This document shows positions 10,849 through 21,226 of a stretch of 64,000 bases of DNA, in pieces. Location: assembly GCF_024124765.2 (NCBI RefSeq), contig NZ_JAMXSR020000002.1:705001-769000 (forward strand), given 5' to 3'. How positions within the stretch are numbered: position 1 is the first letter of the stretch; the number at the start of each line of letters is the position of its first letter. Origin of the DNA: Sphingomonas sp. H160509 (GTDB lineage: Bacteria > Pseudomonadota > Alphaproteobacteria > Sphingomonadales > Sphingomonadaceae). The notes under the pieces are model-generated. The model worked only from the letters and a program-made list of their open reading frames with translations, made no database searches and was not told where the DNA came from. A program made the translations under genes and the position numbers.

Positions 10849-12138
10849 TCAGATCTCGTCAGGGCTGAAACCGAGCGCTGCGGTCAAGGCCGAGTGGCCA
10901 CGGAGGCACTGCTCCCAAAGTCGGGGATTGCCCAGATCATCGGGCGCAATCGCTTCGGGCCATTCGCGCGCAATGACCGCTTCGATTCGGTTGCAGGCCG
11001 CATCATCGAGCAGGAAGCGGCGATCGATCGCAGCAAACGCTTCCGCATCGACCTGAACGCGAAGCCGGAGACACGCGGGACCGCCGCCGTTGCGCATAGA
11101 TTCGCGGACGTCGACGATCTCCAGTCGGGTGATCGGCCCCCCGGTTGCGATCAATTCCGACAGCCAAGTCCAGACATCGGCGTGCTCGCGTGCTTCGGCA
11201 GGCAGGACAAGGGTCATTCCCCCATCCGGCATCGTGACCAGTTGGGAATTGAACAGATACGTCCGGATCGCTGTGTCGAGGCTCACCTGATCTGCCGGAA
11301 CCTCGACGATCACCGCGTCGGGGACGAGCGCCGCCACCGCATCGTACAGCGCGCAAGGATCGGCGAACGCCTGCTCATGCGCGAACAGGACGTGACCGTT
11401 GGCCACCGCAACCACGTCATTATGGAAAGCACCGGCCGCGATCGCCGCCTCGCTTTGCCGAACCATCAGCGTATGGCGCGTATCGAGGCCGTGGCGGCGT
11501 GCGACCGCCTCGCTCGCGCTGCGGTGCTGACGCGAGGGGAAGCCACCCGCCTGCCCCTCGCCATAGACGAACATCTCTACCGCGGCGGCGCCTGCGGGCG
11601 AGACCAGCCGCATGAAATTGGCGGCGCCTTCATCCCCGAACGCGGCGGGCAGGGGGGGATGCACTCGGAAATACCGCGCGTCCGAAAACGCAAGGCGGAG
11701 TTGTCGTTCGGTCTGCACGGCCTCGATCGCCCGGTGCGGCATCGTCGACAGGTTCGCGACCGAGATATGGCAAAGGCCGTCATCCGTGTCGGTCGCCGGG
11801 GAAACCGTGCCTGCATTCGCGGTCCACATCGACGACGCCGACATCGCGTTGGCGACCAGCGCACGATCAGTTGTCCACGCCGCCGACAGGACTTCCGCAT
11901 CGGAACCCGCGAAACCGAGCGTCCTCAGCCAAGCGACCTGCGGCCTGACGTGCGGCAGGAGGACGCCTTGCTTCAGGCCCATGGCCATCAGGCGACGCAT
12001 CTTGCCCATACCCTGAAGCGCGGCCAAGCGCGGCGCGGACACCGCACCGGCGTTGGCGGACGACGCACGGTTGCCGATCGAGAGCCCTGCATAATTGTGC
12101 GTCGGACCGACGATTCCATCGAAATTGACCTCGATCAC
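10849..12138 (-). CDS. astB: N-succinylarginine dihydrolase
   Basis: About 429 residues. It hydrolyses N2-succinylarginine to succinylornithine, ammonia and CO2 in the AST arginine catabolic pathway. Seen: the family start VIEVNFDGIVGPTHNYAGLS, AANAMSASSMW-like and DEGAANFMRL segments (catalytic Glu), the FHNDVVAVAN segment (catalytic His) and GGGPACLRLRV (nucleophile Cys). Start choice: the GTG at 12138 has a perfect GAGGAG seven bases upstream and gives the usual N-terminus; a GTG at 12177 would add 13 atypical residues. No astA, astC, astD or astE is next to it. A hairpin follows the stop. Confidence 0.92.
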   Translation of the reverse strand: MIEVNFDGIVGPTHNYAGLSIGNRASSANAGAVSAPRLAALQGMGKMRRLMAMGLKQGVLLPHVRPQVAWLRTLGFAGSDAEVLSAAWTTDRALVANAMSASSMWTANAGTVSPATDTDDGLCHISVANLSTMPHRAIEAVQTERQLRLAFSDARYFRVHPPLPAAFGDEGAANFMRLVSPAGAAAVEMFVYGEGQAGGFPSRQHRSASEAVARRHGLDTRHTLMVRQSEAAIAAGAFHNDVVAVANGHVLFAHEQAFADPCALYDAVAALVPDAVIVEVPADQVSLDTAIRTYLFNSQLVTMPDGGMTLVLPAEAREHADVWTWLSELIATGGPITRLEIVDVRESMRNGGGPACLRLRVQVDAEAFAAIDRRFLLDDAACNRIEAVIAREWPEAIAPDDLGNPRLWEQCLRGHSALTAALGFSPDEI

Positions 12139-12330
12139 GGCATCACTCCTCGTTCCGTCGGTCTCGGTGTTTGCCACCGCCGTCCCGCGAATGGCAGGCC
12201 GATAGCCGGAATTGCCGACAGGGTAAAAGGTGCCGTGCCCGATGAAGGATAGCTATCACGCAGCGCCAACGGTCTCGAGCGACGGGGCGGGTTAGCGCGA
12301 TAGGCTTCCGCTCAGCGCCACCAAGCGCCT

Positions 12331-13443
12331 GTGCGTGGCAACCGTGCGACGGTGCGAGGTTCCGATCCGCTGGTGTCTGTGGCACATCCTTCGGCATGGG
12401 TGGGGGTAACACGAGCAGCGACTTGGCTGCGCAACGGCGCTTTCGGCGCGATCGCAATGCTGTCCTTCGGCGGACCGGCAGCGGCGCAGGACGACGCAGG
12501 GTTTCAGTCGTACATGCGCGAACTGCGTCAGCAGGCGCTGGCCGATGGTGTCAGCGCGCGTACGGCGGATGCGGTCTTTCCGACGCTGACGCTCAACCCT
12601 CGCGTGATCGAACTCGACCGGGCACAGCCGGGCGCAACGAACTCCAGCGCGATACCCGCCTTCGCGCCGTATCGAACGCAGCATGTCGACGCCGCGAGGA
12701 TCGCGCGCGGTCGCCAGACCTATCAGGCGCAGCGCTATCGGCTGCAGCGGATCGAGCAGCAGACCGGCGTTCCCGAATCGGTCATGGTCGCGATCTGGGG
12801 CCATGAGACGAACTACGGCAGCTACACCGGCGACTTCGATCTCCTGCGATCGCTCGCGAGCCTCGCCTATGAAGGCCGGCGGAGGTCGCTGTTCGCGGGC
12901 GAGTTCATCGCCGGGTTGAAGATGCTCGATCGCGGCGTGACGCGGTCGCAATTGAAGGGAAGCTGGGCAGGGGCCATGGGCAACCCGCAGTTCCTGCCGT
13001 CCATCTACCTGCGGATCGCGCGAGACGGCGATGGGGATGGCCGCGCGGATATATGGAACAGCCCCGCCGACACGCTCGCGTCGATCGGCAACTACTTTGT
13101 CGATGCCGGCTGGCGGGCTGGTCAGCCCTGGGGGGTCGCAGTCAACGTGCCCGCCGGGTTCGACCGATCGCAGGTCCGCAACCGCCTCGTCTCGCCGCGC
13201 TGCCCGCGCGTGTTCGAACGGCATAGCGGCTGGCGGACGATCGCCGAGTGGCGCGCCCTGGGTGTCAGCCCGCAAAGCGGTAGATCGCTGGACGGTTCGG
13301 TGATGGCGACGTTGCTCGAACCGGATGGCCCGGGCGCGACCGCGTATCTGCTGACCAGCAACTACCGCGTGATCCTCGATTACAATTGTTCGAATTTCTA
13401 TGCGCTGTCGGTCGGATTGCTGGCCGATGCGGTCGAGCGCTAG
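12331..13443 (+). CDS. Lytic murein transglycosylase (MltB/SLT_2 type)
   Basis: At most 370 residues; a signal-peptide-like stretch ([22 protein letters not shown]) begins around residue 32, so a GTG start near 12400 is more likely than the far upstream GTG. The SLT_2 catalytic domain contains [12 protein letters not shown] with the catalytic Glu, and [26 protein letters not shown] follows, then a C-terminal peptidoglycan-binding-like part ([13 protein letters not shown]). It cleaves peptidoglycan glycan strands to 1,6-anhydroMurNAc ends in the periplasm. Its end overlaps the start of rlpA by 17 bases, so the two wall genes are probably co-transcribed. Intact. Confidence 0.88.
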   Translation: MRGNRATVRGSDPLVSVAHPSAWVGVTRAATWLRNGAFGAIAMLSFGGPAAAQDDAGFQSYMRELRQQALADGVSARTADAVFPTLTLNPRVIELDRAQPGATNSSAIPAFAPYRTQHVDAARIARGRQTYQAQRYRLQRIEQQTGVPESVMVAIWGHETNYGSYTGDFDLLRSLASLAYEGRRRSLFAGEFIAGLKMLDRGVTRSQLKGSWAGAMGNPQFLPSIYLRIARDGDGDGRADIWNSPADTLASIGNYFVDAGWRAGQPWGVAVNVPAGFDRSQVRNRLVSPRCPRVFERHSGWRTIAEWRALGVSPQSGRSLDGSVMATLLEPDGPGATAYLLTSNYRVILDYNCSNFYALSVGLLADAVER

Positions 13444-14158
13444 GGCCCTGAGCCTGGCGTTCGCGCTCGCCGCCTGTGGTCACGCGCGCGAAAGCGGTGG
13501 CGCGATACTGTCGGCTGGCGGCGGACTGTACGGCAGCTATCAGGATACCGGCACGGCAAGCTGGTACGGCGACGAATTGTCGGGCAACCGCACGGCATCG
13601 GGCGAGGCGTTCGATCCGGATGCGATGACCGCGGCGCATCGCACACTGCCGCTCGGGTCTTTCGTCGAAGTCACCTCGATCGAGACCGGCCGGTCGATTC
13701 TGGTCCGCATCAACGATCGCGGCCCCGGTCGTCGTGACCGGATGATCGACTTGTCCCGCGCCGCAGCGCACATGCTCGGCACCGACCGCCATCAGGTGGC
13801 AACCGTCCGCATCCGCGCGATCGTGCCGTCGATGCGGGACGCTTCACTGCTGAGGGCGGGTAAGGCTGTCGCTCTGCAACCCGCCACCTATACCCGCGCG
13901 ATGAGCACCGACACCTTGCCGTCTCGTGCACCGGTGACGCTGATACCCGGCCGTCGGTATCTGTTGCAGGTCGCGACCTTCTCGAACGAAGCGCGCGCGA
14001 CCGCCTTGGCCAAGCGCCTCGATGCGGACGTGGTCGAAGGCGGTGGCCTGTACCGCGTCCGCATCGGCCCGTTCAAAGATGCTATCAGCCTGCAACGCGC
14101 GCGTGACGCGGTCGCCGAGCGCGGCTATGGCGATGCCCAGGTCCTGCCCACGGATTGA
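13427..14158 (+). CDS. rlpA: Septal ring lytic transglycosylase RlpA with SPOR domain (lipoprotein)
   Basis: About 243 residues. The start at 13427 ([17 protein letters not shown]) gives a lipoprotein signal with lipobox LAAC. The double-psi beta-barrel RlpA domain contains [19 protein letters not shown], and [15 protein letters not shown] with its catalytic-type His/Asp region. A C-terminal SPOR domain ([21 protein letters not shown] to the end) binds denuded septal glycan. Role: cell separation and peptidoglycan processing at the septum. It lies between the MltB-like gene (overlapping) and dacC. Confidence 0.9.
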   Translation: MRSSARALSLAFALAACGHARESGGAILSAGGGLYGSYQDTGTASWYGDELSGNRTASGEAFDPDAMTAAHRTLPLGSFVEVTSIETGRSILVRINDRGPGRRDRMIDLSRAAAHMLGTDRHQVATVRIRAIVPSMRDASLLRAGKAVALQPATYTRAMSTDTLPSRAPVTLIPGRRYLLQVATFSNEARATALAKRLDADVVEGGGLYRVRIGPFKDAISLQRARDAVAERGYGDAQVLPTD

Positions 14159-14184
14159 GTTCCCTTTTGCTCACGGAATACCCC

Positions 14185-15348
14185 ATGAAGAAGCTGATCG
14201 TCGCACCGCTTGCCGCCCTCGCGCTGGCGCATCCGTCCATCGCTGCTGCGCCGCAGTTCCAGACCGCCGCGCCGATCGCGTACATGGAGGATCTGTCCTC
14301 AGGCGCAGTGTTGTTCTCGCGTGATGCCGACCGCCGCATGCCGCCGGCGTCGCTCGCCAAGATGATGACGGTCTATGTCGCGTTCGACATGGTCAAGAAG
14401 GGCGAGTTGAAGCTCGACCAGATGATGACCGTGCGTCCCGAGACCTGGGCGAAATGGCATGGCCCGACCGCGGGTTCGACGATGTTCCTGTCGTCCGGCG
14501 AGAACGTCAGCGTCGCCAACCTGCTTTACGGTATTGTCACGCTATCGGGTAACGACGCGTGCATCGTGCTTGCCGAAGGGATCTCCGGTTCGGAGCAGGC
14601 CTTCACCGAGCGGATGAACCGCAAGGCAGCCGAACTCGGCCTCAAGGACAGCCATTTCGGTACCGCGAACGGTTGGCCCGACAACGGCGTCACCTACGTC
14701 ACCGCACATGACCTTGCCGAACTCGCAGCCGCGACGATCAACAACTATCCAGACCTCTACAAGCAGTTCTACTCGAAGCGCGACTTCACCTGGGGCAAGA
14801 CGATGGGCGGCAGCGCCATCACCCAGGCAAACCGCGATCCGATCCTCGGGCGCGTCGCCGGTGCCGATGGCCTGAAGACCGGGCATACCGAGGAGGCGGG
14901 CTACGGCTTCACCGGCTCGGCCGTGCAAAACGGGCGCCGCCTGGTCATGGTCGTCGCCGGCCTGACGAGCGCGGGGCAGCGCGCGGAAGAATCAGTGCGT
15001 TTCATGGAGTGGGGCTTTCGCGCATGGCAGTCGAAGCCGATCGTCGCCAAGGGCAAGAAGGTCGAGACCGCAGCGGTCCAGCTCGGCGATGCCTCGTCGG
15101 TCGGTCTCGTCGCGCCCAAGGCACTGACCGTGACTTTGCCCGCCGGTACCTCGCCGAACCTTACTGCCAAGGTCGTGTACGAGGGCCCGATCAAGGCGCC
15201 GATCAAGGCTGGCCAGCACATTGCGGATCTCGTCGTAACGACGTCGGACGGCCTGCAGCAGCGCATGCCGCTCGTCGCAGACAAGGATGTCGCCGTAGCC
15301 GGCTTCTTCGGTCGTGCCTGGGCAGGCCTGACCGGGTTCTTCGGATGA
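14185..15348 (+). CDS. dacC: D-alanyl-D-alanine carboxypeptidase (penicillin-binding protein 5/6 type)
   Basis: 387 residues from the ATG at 14185 (MKKLIVAPLAALALAHPSIAAA, signal peptide). The three penicillin-binding motifs are seen in order: SLAK (SxxK nucleophile), SGND (SxN) and KTGHTEEAGYG (KTG). A C-terminal beta-rich PBP5-C-like domain and a short amphipathic tail (FFGRAWAGLTGFFG) follow, as in membrane-anchored DD-carboxypeptidases. It trims the terminal D-Ala of peptidoglycan stem peptides in the periplasm. Intact. dacC is the family name used here; the paralogue letter is not resolvable. Confidence 0.92.
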   Translation: MKKLIVAPLAALALAHPSIAAAPQFQTAAPIAYMEDLSSGAVLFSRDADRRMPPASLAKMMTVYVAFDMVKKGELKLDQMMTVRPETWAKWHGPTAGSTMFLSSGENVSVANLLYGIVTLSGNDACIVLAEGISGSEQAFTERMNRKAAELGLKDSHFGTANGWPDNGVTYVTAHDLAELAAATINNYPDLYKQFYSKRDFTWGKTMGGSAITQANRDPILGRVAGADGLKTGHTEEAGYGFTGSAVQNGRRLVMVVAGLTSAGQRAEESVRFMEWGFRAWQSKPIVAKGKKVETAAVQLGDASSVGLVAPKALTVTLPAGTSPNLTAKVVYEGPIKAPIKAGQHIADLVVTTSDGLQQRMPLVADKDVAVAGFFGRAWAGLTGFFG

Positions 15349-15376
15349 CGATGCATGTCCCGGACGCGCGACGGGC

Positions 15377-16354
15377 ATGACTGAGATATTCGGCAACGCC
15401 GCCGCGCAGTCCGCTTTCCTTGCGGCGATGCGTGGCGGCGCGCTGCATCACGCCTGGCTGCTGACCGGACCGCAAGGTGTCGGCAAGGCGAGTTTCGCGC
15501 GGCTGGCGGCGATGCGGATGCTGGCTGACGGCGCCAATCCCGATGCCACTCCGGCTGGGTTCGACGTGCCGCAGGGCGACCGCACGCGGTCATTAATCGA
15601 GGCGGGGTCTCACCCGGACTACCGTGTGCTCGCGCGTCTTCCAAAGGATCCGGAGAAACCCGACCAGGACCTGGCGCGAAGCATCACCATCGCGCAGGTC
15701 CGCACGCTCCAGCCGCTGTTCGCGACGACGCCATCGATGAGTCCGCGCCGCGTGGTGGTGATCGATGCGATTGACGATCTCGAACGCGGCGGTGCCAATG
15801 CGTTGCTCAAGAACCTCGAGGAGCCGCCCGCTGGAACGATCTTCCTGCTCGTCAGCCACGCACCCGGGCGACTGCTGCCGACGATCCGGTCGCGGTGTCG
15901 ATTGCTGCGGTTCGAAGCACTGGGCCAAGACGAGGTGACGAAGGCGATCCGCGTACTCCGCCCCGAAGCGGATGACGAAGAGGTCGCCGCGCTCGTCCGT
16001 GCCAGCGACGGGGCACCGGGCAGGGCGCTACGCTATGCCGGCCTGGATATCGCCGGCATCGACAGCGCGCTTGCCGAGATCGCGCGCGACGGTGACCGTG
16101 ATAATGGCCGGCGACTGAAATTGGCAAAAGCGCTTGGGAGCAAGACGTCGCAACCGCGATACGAGGCGTTCCTGGACCGCGCGCAAGCCTTTGTTGCGGA
16201 CCAGGCGCGCACGCGATCCGGACCTGCTTTGCGTACCGCGCTCGATGCCCATGCGGCTGCGCGCGATCTCGCCGGCGCGGCGGTTGGACTTTCGCTGGAT
16301 GCCCAGGCGACCGTCTTCGAAATGGCCGGGATCGTCGCGTCGCTGCGCCAGTAA
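15377..16354 (+). CDS. holB: DNA polymerase III subunit delta'
   Basis: 325 residues, intact. The clamp-loader AAA+ fold is visible: HHAWLLTGPQGVGKASFARL (P-loop type), NALLKNLEEPPAGTIFLLVSH (sensor region) and LPTIRSRCRLLRFEAL (SRC arginine-finger motif). It is part of the clamp loader that places the beta clamp on DNA. It begins only 28 bases after dacC; the tmk gene often found between these two in alphaproteobacteria is not here. Confidence 0.93.
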   Translation: MTEIFGNAAAQSAFLAAMRGGALHHAWLLTGPQGVGKASFARLAAMRMLADGANPDATPAGFDVPQGDRTRSLIEAGSHPDYRVLARLPKDPEKPDQDLARSITIAQVRTLQPLFATTPSMSPRRVVVIDAIDDLERGGANALLKNLEEPPAGTIFLLVSHAPGRLLPTIRSRCRLLRFEALGQDEVTKAIRVLRPEADDEEVAALVRASDGAPGRALRYAGLDIAGIDSALAEIARDGDRDNGRRLKLAKALGSKTSQPRYEAFLDRAQAFVADQARTRSGPALRTALDAHAAARDLAGAAVGLSLDAQATVFEMAGIVASLRQ

Positions 16355-16433
16355 GCAGCGGAATCGTCCGAGCATTCCGGCGGGGTCATAGCGCGGGCTT
16401 CACCTGATCGGACCGATGCTCTAGGAGCGCGCC

Positions 16434-17982
16434 ATGGCCGACCCCTTTTATATCACCACCGCGATCCACTATCCCAATGGCCGTCCGCATATCGGCCATG
16501 CCTATGAGATGATCGCCGCCGACGCGATCGCCCGGTTCCAGCGTCAAGCGGGACGCGACGTGCTGTTCCAGACCGGTACCGACGAGCATGGTTTGAAGAT
16601 GGCGCAGGCCGCGCGCGACAGGGGCATTCCGGTGCGCGCGTTCGCAGACGAGATGTCGTCGCATTTCAGCGTGATGGCGGATCGTCTTGGCATCTCCTAT
16701 GACCGTTTCATTCGTACCGTGGACACGGATCACTACGCCGCCAGCCGTGCCATCTGGCAAGCTATGGCGGACTCGGGCGATCTGTATCTCGATCGCTACG
16801 AGGGCTGGTATTCGGTTCGCGACGAGGCGTTCTACGATGAATCGGAACTGACAGGGGGAGGGCGACGATCGCCGTTCGCCGCAAGGTACGCCGGTCGAAT
16901 GGACCGCCGAGGAAACGTGGTTCTTTCGCCTGTCGAAATACCAGCAGCCGCTGCTCGATCTCTACGCCGCCAACCCGGACTTTATCCGCCCCGAAAGCCG
17001 CCGCAACGAGGTGATGCGTTTCGTCGAGGGTGGTCTGAAGGATCTGTCAGTGTCGCGTACCAGCTTCGACTGGGGCGTGCCGGTGCCCGACAGCCCCGGC
17101 CACGTCATGTATGTGTGGGTCGACGCGCTGACGAACTATCTGACCGGCATCGGCTATCCCGACATGACGGGCGACAAGGCGAAGTTCTGGCCCGCCGATA
17201 TCCATCTGATCGGCAAGGATATCGTCCGGTTCCACGCGGTCTACTGGCCCGCGTTCCTGTTGTCCGCGAACATTCCGTTGCCGAAAAGCGTGTTCGGTCA
17301 CGGCTTCCTGCTCACACGCGGCGAAAAGATGTCCAAGTCGGTCGGCAACGTCGTCGACCCGATGGCGTTGGCGGATGCGTTCGGCGTCGACGCCCTGCGG
17401 TATTTCTTCTTGCGGGAGGTCAGCTTCGGTCAGGACGGGAGCTATTCTCCCGAGGCGATCGTGACCCGTGTGAACGCCGAACTGGCGAACAGCTTCGGCA
17501 ATCTGGCGCAGCGGACTTTGTCGTTCATCGCCAAGAACTTGGAAGGCGTGTTTCCCTCCGCGGGTACGGTCCACGAGGCGGATGGCGTTTTAATCGAGGA
17601 GGTCATCGTCGCGTGTGCCGGCTTCAAGGCAGGCTTTACGGATCTGGCCTTGTCGCAGGGTATCGAGGCCTGGATGCGCGGTGTGTTCGCCTGCAACCAG
17701 TATATCGACGCGCAGGCGCCCTGGGCACTGCGCAAGACCGATCCCGACCGGATGCACGCCGTCTTGCGCACGCTGGTGCGCGCGATCCGCATGCTGGCGA
17801 TCGCGATCCTGCCGGTCGTGCCGGACTCCGCCGGTAAGGTGCTCGATCAGATCGGCGCGGTCGAGCGCGATCATGCGGCGATCGACGATGATCGCTGGTA
17901 CGACCGGGTAGCTGCGTCCGACTTCCGGATTACGCCACCATCCCCCGTCTTCCCCCGTCTCGAACTGCCCGCGGAGGCCTGA
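16434..17982 (+). CDS. metG: Methionyl-tRNA synthetase, frameshifted
   Basis: About 515 residues. Class I synthetase: the HIGH motif appears as [13 protein letters not shown] and the KMSKS motif as [14 protein letters not shown]. It lacks the C-terminal tRNA-binding domain of longer forms. The frame breaks in a five-G run (16854-16858); removing one G gives [19 protein letters not shown] and rejoins [14 protein letters not shown]. As an essential gene it cannot truly be broken unless a second copy exists, so the shift is probably a sequence error. The stop overlaps the tatD start (TGATG). Confidence 0.93.
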
Positions 17983-18758
17983 TGCTCGCCGACAGCCATT
18001 GCCACCTCAACTACAAGGGGCTCGTCGAGCATCAGCAAGCCGTACTTGCACGGGCGCGAGCGCGGGGCGTGACGGCGATGCTGAACATTTCGACCCGCGA
18101 GAGCGAGTGGGATGATATCGTCGCGACCGCAGAGCGCGAGCCCGACGTCTGGGCAACGATTGGCATCCATCCGAACGAGGCGGACACCTATCCCGACGTC
18201 GATGCCGCCAAGCTGATCGAACGGGCACGTCATCCTCGCGTGGTGGGGCTGGGCGAAAGTGGCCTGGATTATTTTCGCGACACGTCCGATCGCGCCCGCC
18301 AGCAAGCGAGCTTTCGCGCGCACATAACGGCATCGCGCGAGACCGGGTTGCCGATCGTCGTCCACACACGCGATGCCGAGGACGATACCGCCGCGATCAT
18401 GGCCGAGGAAATGGGGAAGGGGGCCTATCCCGGCGTCATCCATTGCTTCACCGCGAGCGGAGCTTTCGCCGATAAGGCGTTGGACATGGGCCTTTTTATC
18501 TCGATATCGGGTATCGTCACCTTCAAGAACGCACGTGATCTGCAAGAGACGGCCGCGCGTTTGCCCATCGAGAGGCTTCTGATCGAGACCGACGCACCGT
18601 TTCTCGCGCCGGTCCCGCATCGTGGCAAGACGGGAGAGCCCGGCTTCGTCGCCGACACGGCAAAATTCCTGGCCGACTTGCGCGGTGAGGATGTCGAGGA
18701 ATTATCGCGCCGTACGGCCGAGAATTTCCACACGCTGTTCGGCAAGACGCGCGCATGA
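17982..18758 (+). CDS. tatD: TatD-family hydrolase (metal-dependent DNase)
   Basis: 258 residues, intact. TIM-barrel amidohydrolase-like fold with metal ligands visible: DSHCHLNY at the start, GLGESGLDYF (Glu), VVHTRDAE (His), VIHCFTAS (His) and LIETDAPFLAP (Asp). Family members are Mg2+-dependent 3'-5' exonucleases/DNases. Overlaps metG at its start and the metallohydrolase gene at its end (ATGA), so it is part of the holB-metG-tatD-MBL operon. Confidence 0.9.
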   Translation: MLADSHCHLNYKGLVEHQQAVLARARARGVTAMLNISTRESEWDDIVATAEREPDVWATIGIHPNEADTYPDVDAAKLIERARHPRVVGLGESGLDYFRDTSDRARQQASFRAHITASRETGLPIVVHTRDAEDDTAAIMAEEMGKGAYPGVIHCFTASGAFADKALDMGLFISISGIVTFKNARDLQETAARLPIERLLIETDAPFLAPVPHRGKTGEPGFVADTAKFLADLRGEDVEELSRRTAENFHTLFGKTRA

Positions 18759-19519
18759 GGATCACGATTCTCGGATCGGGCACGTCGTCCGGCGTCCCGC
18801 GGATCGGTAACGACTGGGGCGACTGCGACCCTGCCGAACCACGCAACCGCCGCACGCGCGCGTCCGCGCTGATCGAGCATGATGGTACGCGCATCCTGAT
18901 CGACACTAGCCCGGACATGCGCGAGCAACTTCTCGCGGCCGACGTCGACCGGGTCGACGCCGTTATCTGGACGCACGATCACGCGGATCACTGCCACGGT
19001 ATCGACGATCTGCGCCAGCTCTACCACGCCGCAGGAACGCCGGTACGCGGCTATGCGCGACCCGCCACGCTAGCGGCGCTGGACTCGCGTTTCACCTATG
19101 CATTCCACGGCCGAGCGGGCTACCCGCCGACGATTGCGGCACAAACGCTACCCGATCGGCTGACGATAGGCGGGATCGAAATTCGTGTTACCGATCAACC
19201 TCACGGTAACATCCACGCGGCTGGACTGCGGTTCGAAGCAGGCGGCGTTTCGATCGGATATGCTACCGATTTCAATATCATGACCGACGATATGGCCAAG
19301 CTTTACGAAGACCTCGACGTCTGGGTCGTCGATGCGTTGCGGCGACGACCGCATCCGACGCATATGGAGTTGCCCGCCGTGCTTGGATGGGTCGACCGAC
19401 TGCGGCCGGGGCGAACCGCGCTCGTCCACATGGACCACAGCATGGATTATGCGAGCTTGATCGCCGAACTTCCGAAGGGTGTCGAGCCTGGTTATGACGG
19501 GCTCGTACTCGACGCATGA
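18755..19519 (+). CDS. MBL-fold metallohydrolase, PhnP-like phosphodiesterase
   Basis: 254 residues, intact. The metallo-beta-lactamase signature THDHADHCHGIDDL gives the HxHxDH zinc site. Further ligands appear in DQPHGNIHAAG, GYATDFN and LVHMDHSM. The N-terminal GSGTSSGVPRIGNDWGDCD resembles PhnP, which opens cyclic ribose phosphates. Overlaps tatD and is followed by the protease gene with an ATGA overlap. Confidence 0.85.
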   Translation: MRITILGSGTSSGVPRIGNDWGDCDPAEPRNRRTRASALIEHDGTRILIDTSPDMREQLLAADVDRVDAVIWTHDHADHCHGIDDLRQLYHAAGTPVRGYARPATLAALDSRFTYAFHGRAGYPPTIAAQTLPDRLTIGGIEIRVTDQPHGNIHAAGLRFEAGGVSIGYATDFNIMTDDMAKLYEDLDVWVVDALRRRPHPTHMELPAVLGWVDRLRPGRTALVHMDHSMDYASLIAELPKGVEPGYDGLVLDA

Positions 19520-20104
19520 CCGCAGACCGTGCAGCCCAGTTCGCGCTGTACGCCGTGATGCTGATCCTGCCGCTGTCGGCGCTGGTTGCTAGGCGAAGCG
19601 CCGTCAAGCCGATGCTCAAGATGGCGCTGGCATGGGTAGGCATCTTCGCCGTCGGTCTCCCTGATTGCGAGCCAACGCGATCGACTGTCCGATGTCATTG
19701 CGATGTTCGACGACCAACAGGTCAGCGGAACGGAAACCCGCATACGCATGGCTGACGACGGTCATTTCTGGGCGAACGTGGAGATCAACGGGGTCGGTCG
19801 ACGCATGCTGATCGATAGCGGCGCCACAACGACCGCATTGTCGACGCAGACCGCAAAGGCGGCCGGCCTGGACCTGAGCGAAAGTCCGTTTCCCGTAATT
19901 CTTTCAACTGCCAACGGCCAGGTCACGGCACAGTCGGCGACCGCGAAACGCGTAGCCGTCGGAAATATCGTCATGACCGACCTGGGAATCGTGACGTCGC
20001 CGGCCTTCGAAGAGACGGACATCCTCGGCATGAATTTTCTGTCGCGGCTGAGTTCATGGCGGGTCGTCGAAAAGACGCTGATCCTCTCGCCATCACCATC
20101 TTGA
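19516..20104 (+). CDS. Retropepsin-like aspartic protease, membrane-anchored, frameshifted
   Basis: About 195 residues. The N-terminus has two hydrophobic segments (FALYAVMLILPLSALVA; MLKMALAWVGIFAVG). The C-terminal half is a clan AA single-lobe aspartic protease with the active-site motif MLIDSGATTTALS and a flap-like NGQVTAQSA. It should act as a dimer outside the inner membrane (TIGR02281-type). The frame breaks at a CCC run (19659-19661); removing one C reads GLLIASQRDRLSDVIAMFDD. It is the last gene before the IS30 element. Substrate unknown. Confidence 0.78.
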
Positions 20105-20149
20105 ATTTAACATAATGTATATTATCGATCTTATATTGTGTGGAGCGGC

Positions 20150-20169
20150 GGATTCTAATTTGAAGTGCG
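20150..20169. repeat. Left terminal inverted repeat of the IS30 element
   Basis: GGATTCTAATTTGAAGTGCG lies 44 bases upstream of the transposase start; its complement resembles the sequence at 21584-21603. Confidence 0.55.
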
Positions 20170-20213
20170 AAAAGTCAGCTTATACGCGGGTTCTACCCGC
20201 TTAGAGGTCGCAC

Positions 20214-21226
20214 ATGGGTAACTACCAGCATCTCGATCTGGAAGAACGTCGCAAGCTATACCGGCTTATCACCAGCGGCAGAAGCCCGCGGCAAGCGGCA
20301 ATCGAGCTCGGGCGGCATGCTTCGACAATCTATCGTGAGCTGAAACGGAACCAGCATTTCGACAACGAGCCAATGTTCCGCGGATATTTCCCAGTTACAG
20401 CGCAGGACAAAGCTGCCGCTCGACGAACTAAGGGTAGTAAAATCAGCAAAAATGCTGAACTGGCTTCGTATGTCATCGAACGGCTGATAGAAGCCTGGTC
20501 TCCAGAACAAATTGCCGGTTACCTTCGGCACAGGCACGAAGATAGCCTCCAGATTAGCCACGAGACGATTTATCAGTTCGTCTATAGCCCCATGGGCCGC
20601 AACATGGAGTTAGCGCGCCTCCTACCGACCGGCCGAAAAAAACGCCGGCGCCGTTATGCTCGTCGGCCCCGCGGAGTGAACATTCCACTAGCTAACACAA
20701 TTGCAGCGCGACCAGCGGAGGTAGCAAGTCGCTTGGACTTCGGCCACTGGGAAGGCGATCTCATCGCCTTCAAATTGCAGCATGGCACAGCGAACCTTAC
20801 TTCCCTCATCGAGCGGCGTAGCCGCTTCACGGTCCTGACGTCGAACCCCAGCCGCCACTCTGCCGGAGTCATAGGGGGCATAGAGCGACGCCTCCATCAT
20901 CTCCCCCTTCCCTCCGGCGCACCATCACGTTCGACCGAGGCACCGAGTTCGCGGCGTACGCTCGATTGCGAGATACGCTTGGAATGACCGCGTACTTTTG
21001 TCAGCCGTCAGCACCTTGGCAAAAGGGTAGCGTTGAAAATAGTAATGGCCGGGTAAGGCGCTTCTTGCCATTGGACACCGACATCGCTCGCATCCCAGAA
21101 GCTGACATCGACCGGTTAGTCGCTCGGCTCAATAATACTCCACGCAAATGCCTCGGCTACCGTACGCCCCGCGAGATACTTGCCGAACAGATTGCATTAT
21201 CGGCAGCAGTTACTATTGGCGGTTAG
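20214..21226 (+). CDS. IS30-family transposase, frameshifted
   Basis: About 337 residues after correction. It has an N-terminal helix-turn-helix (LDLEERRKLYRLITSGRSPR, then AIELGRHASTIYRELKRN) and a DDE catalytic core: first Asp in RLDFGHWEGDLI, second in ITFDRGTEF, Glu in WQKGSVENSNGRVRRFLP. The C-terminus reads NNTPRKCLGYRTPREIL. The frame breaks in a C run (20903-20907), where one extra C would restore HHLPPSLRRTITFDRG. IS30 transposases normally use a single frame, so this copy is either inactivated or misread. RBS AGAGG precedes the ATG. Confidence 0.88.

Noticed and set aside
16434-17982. metG, aspS, lipA and purM as pseudogenes
   Set aside because: Each is restored by one base and encodes an essential function, with normal motifs on both sides of the break.
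20214-21226. Programmed frameshifting in the IS30 transposase
   Set aside because: IS30 enzymes use one frame, no slippery heptamer or pairing signal is evident, and the break lies in a C run like many other errors here.
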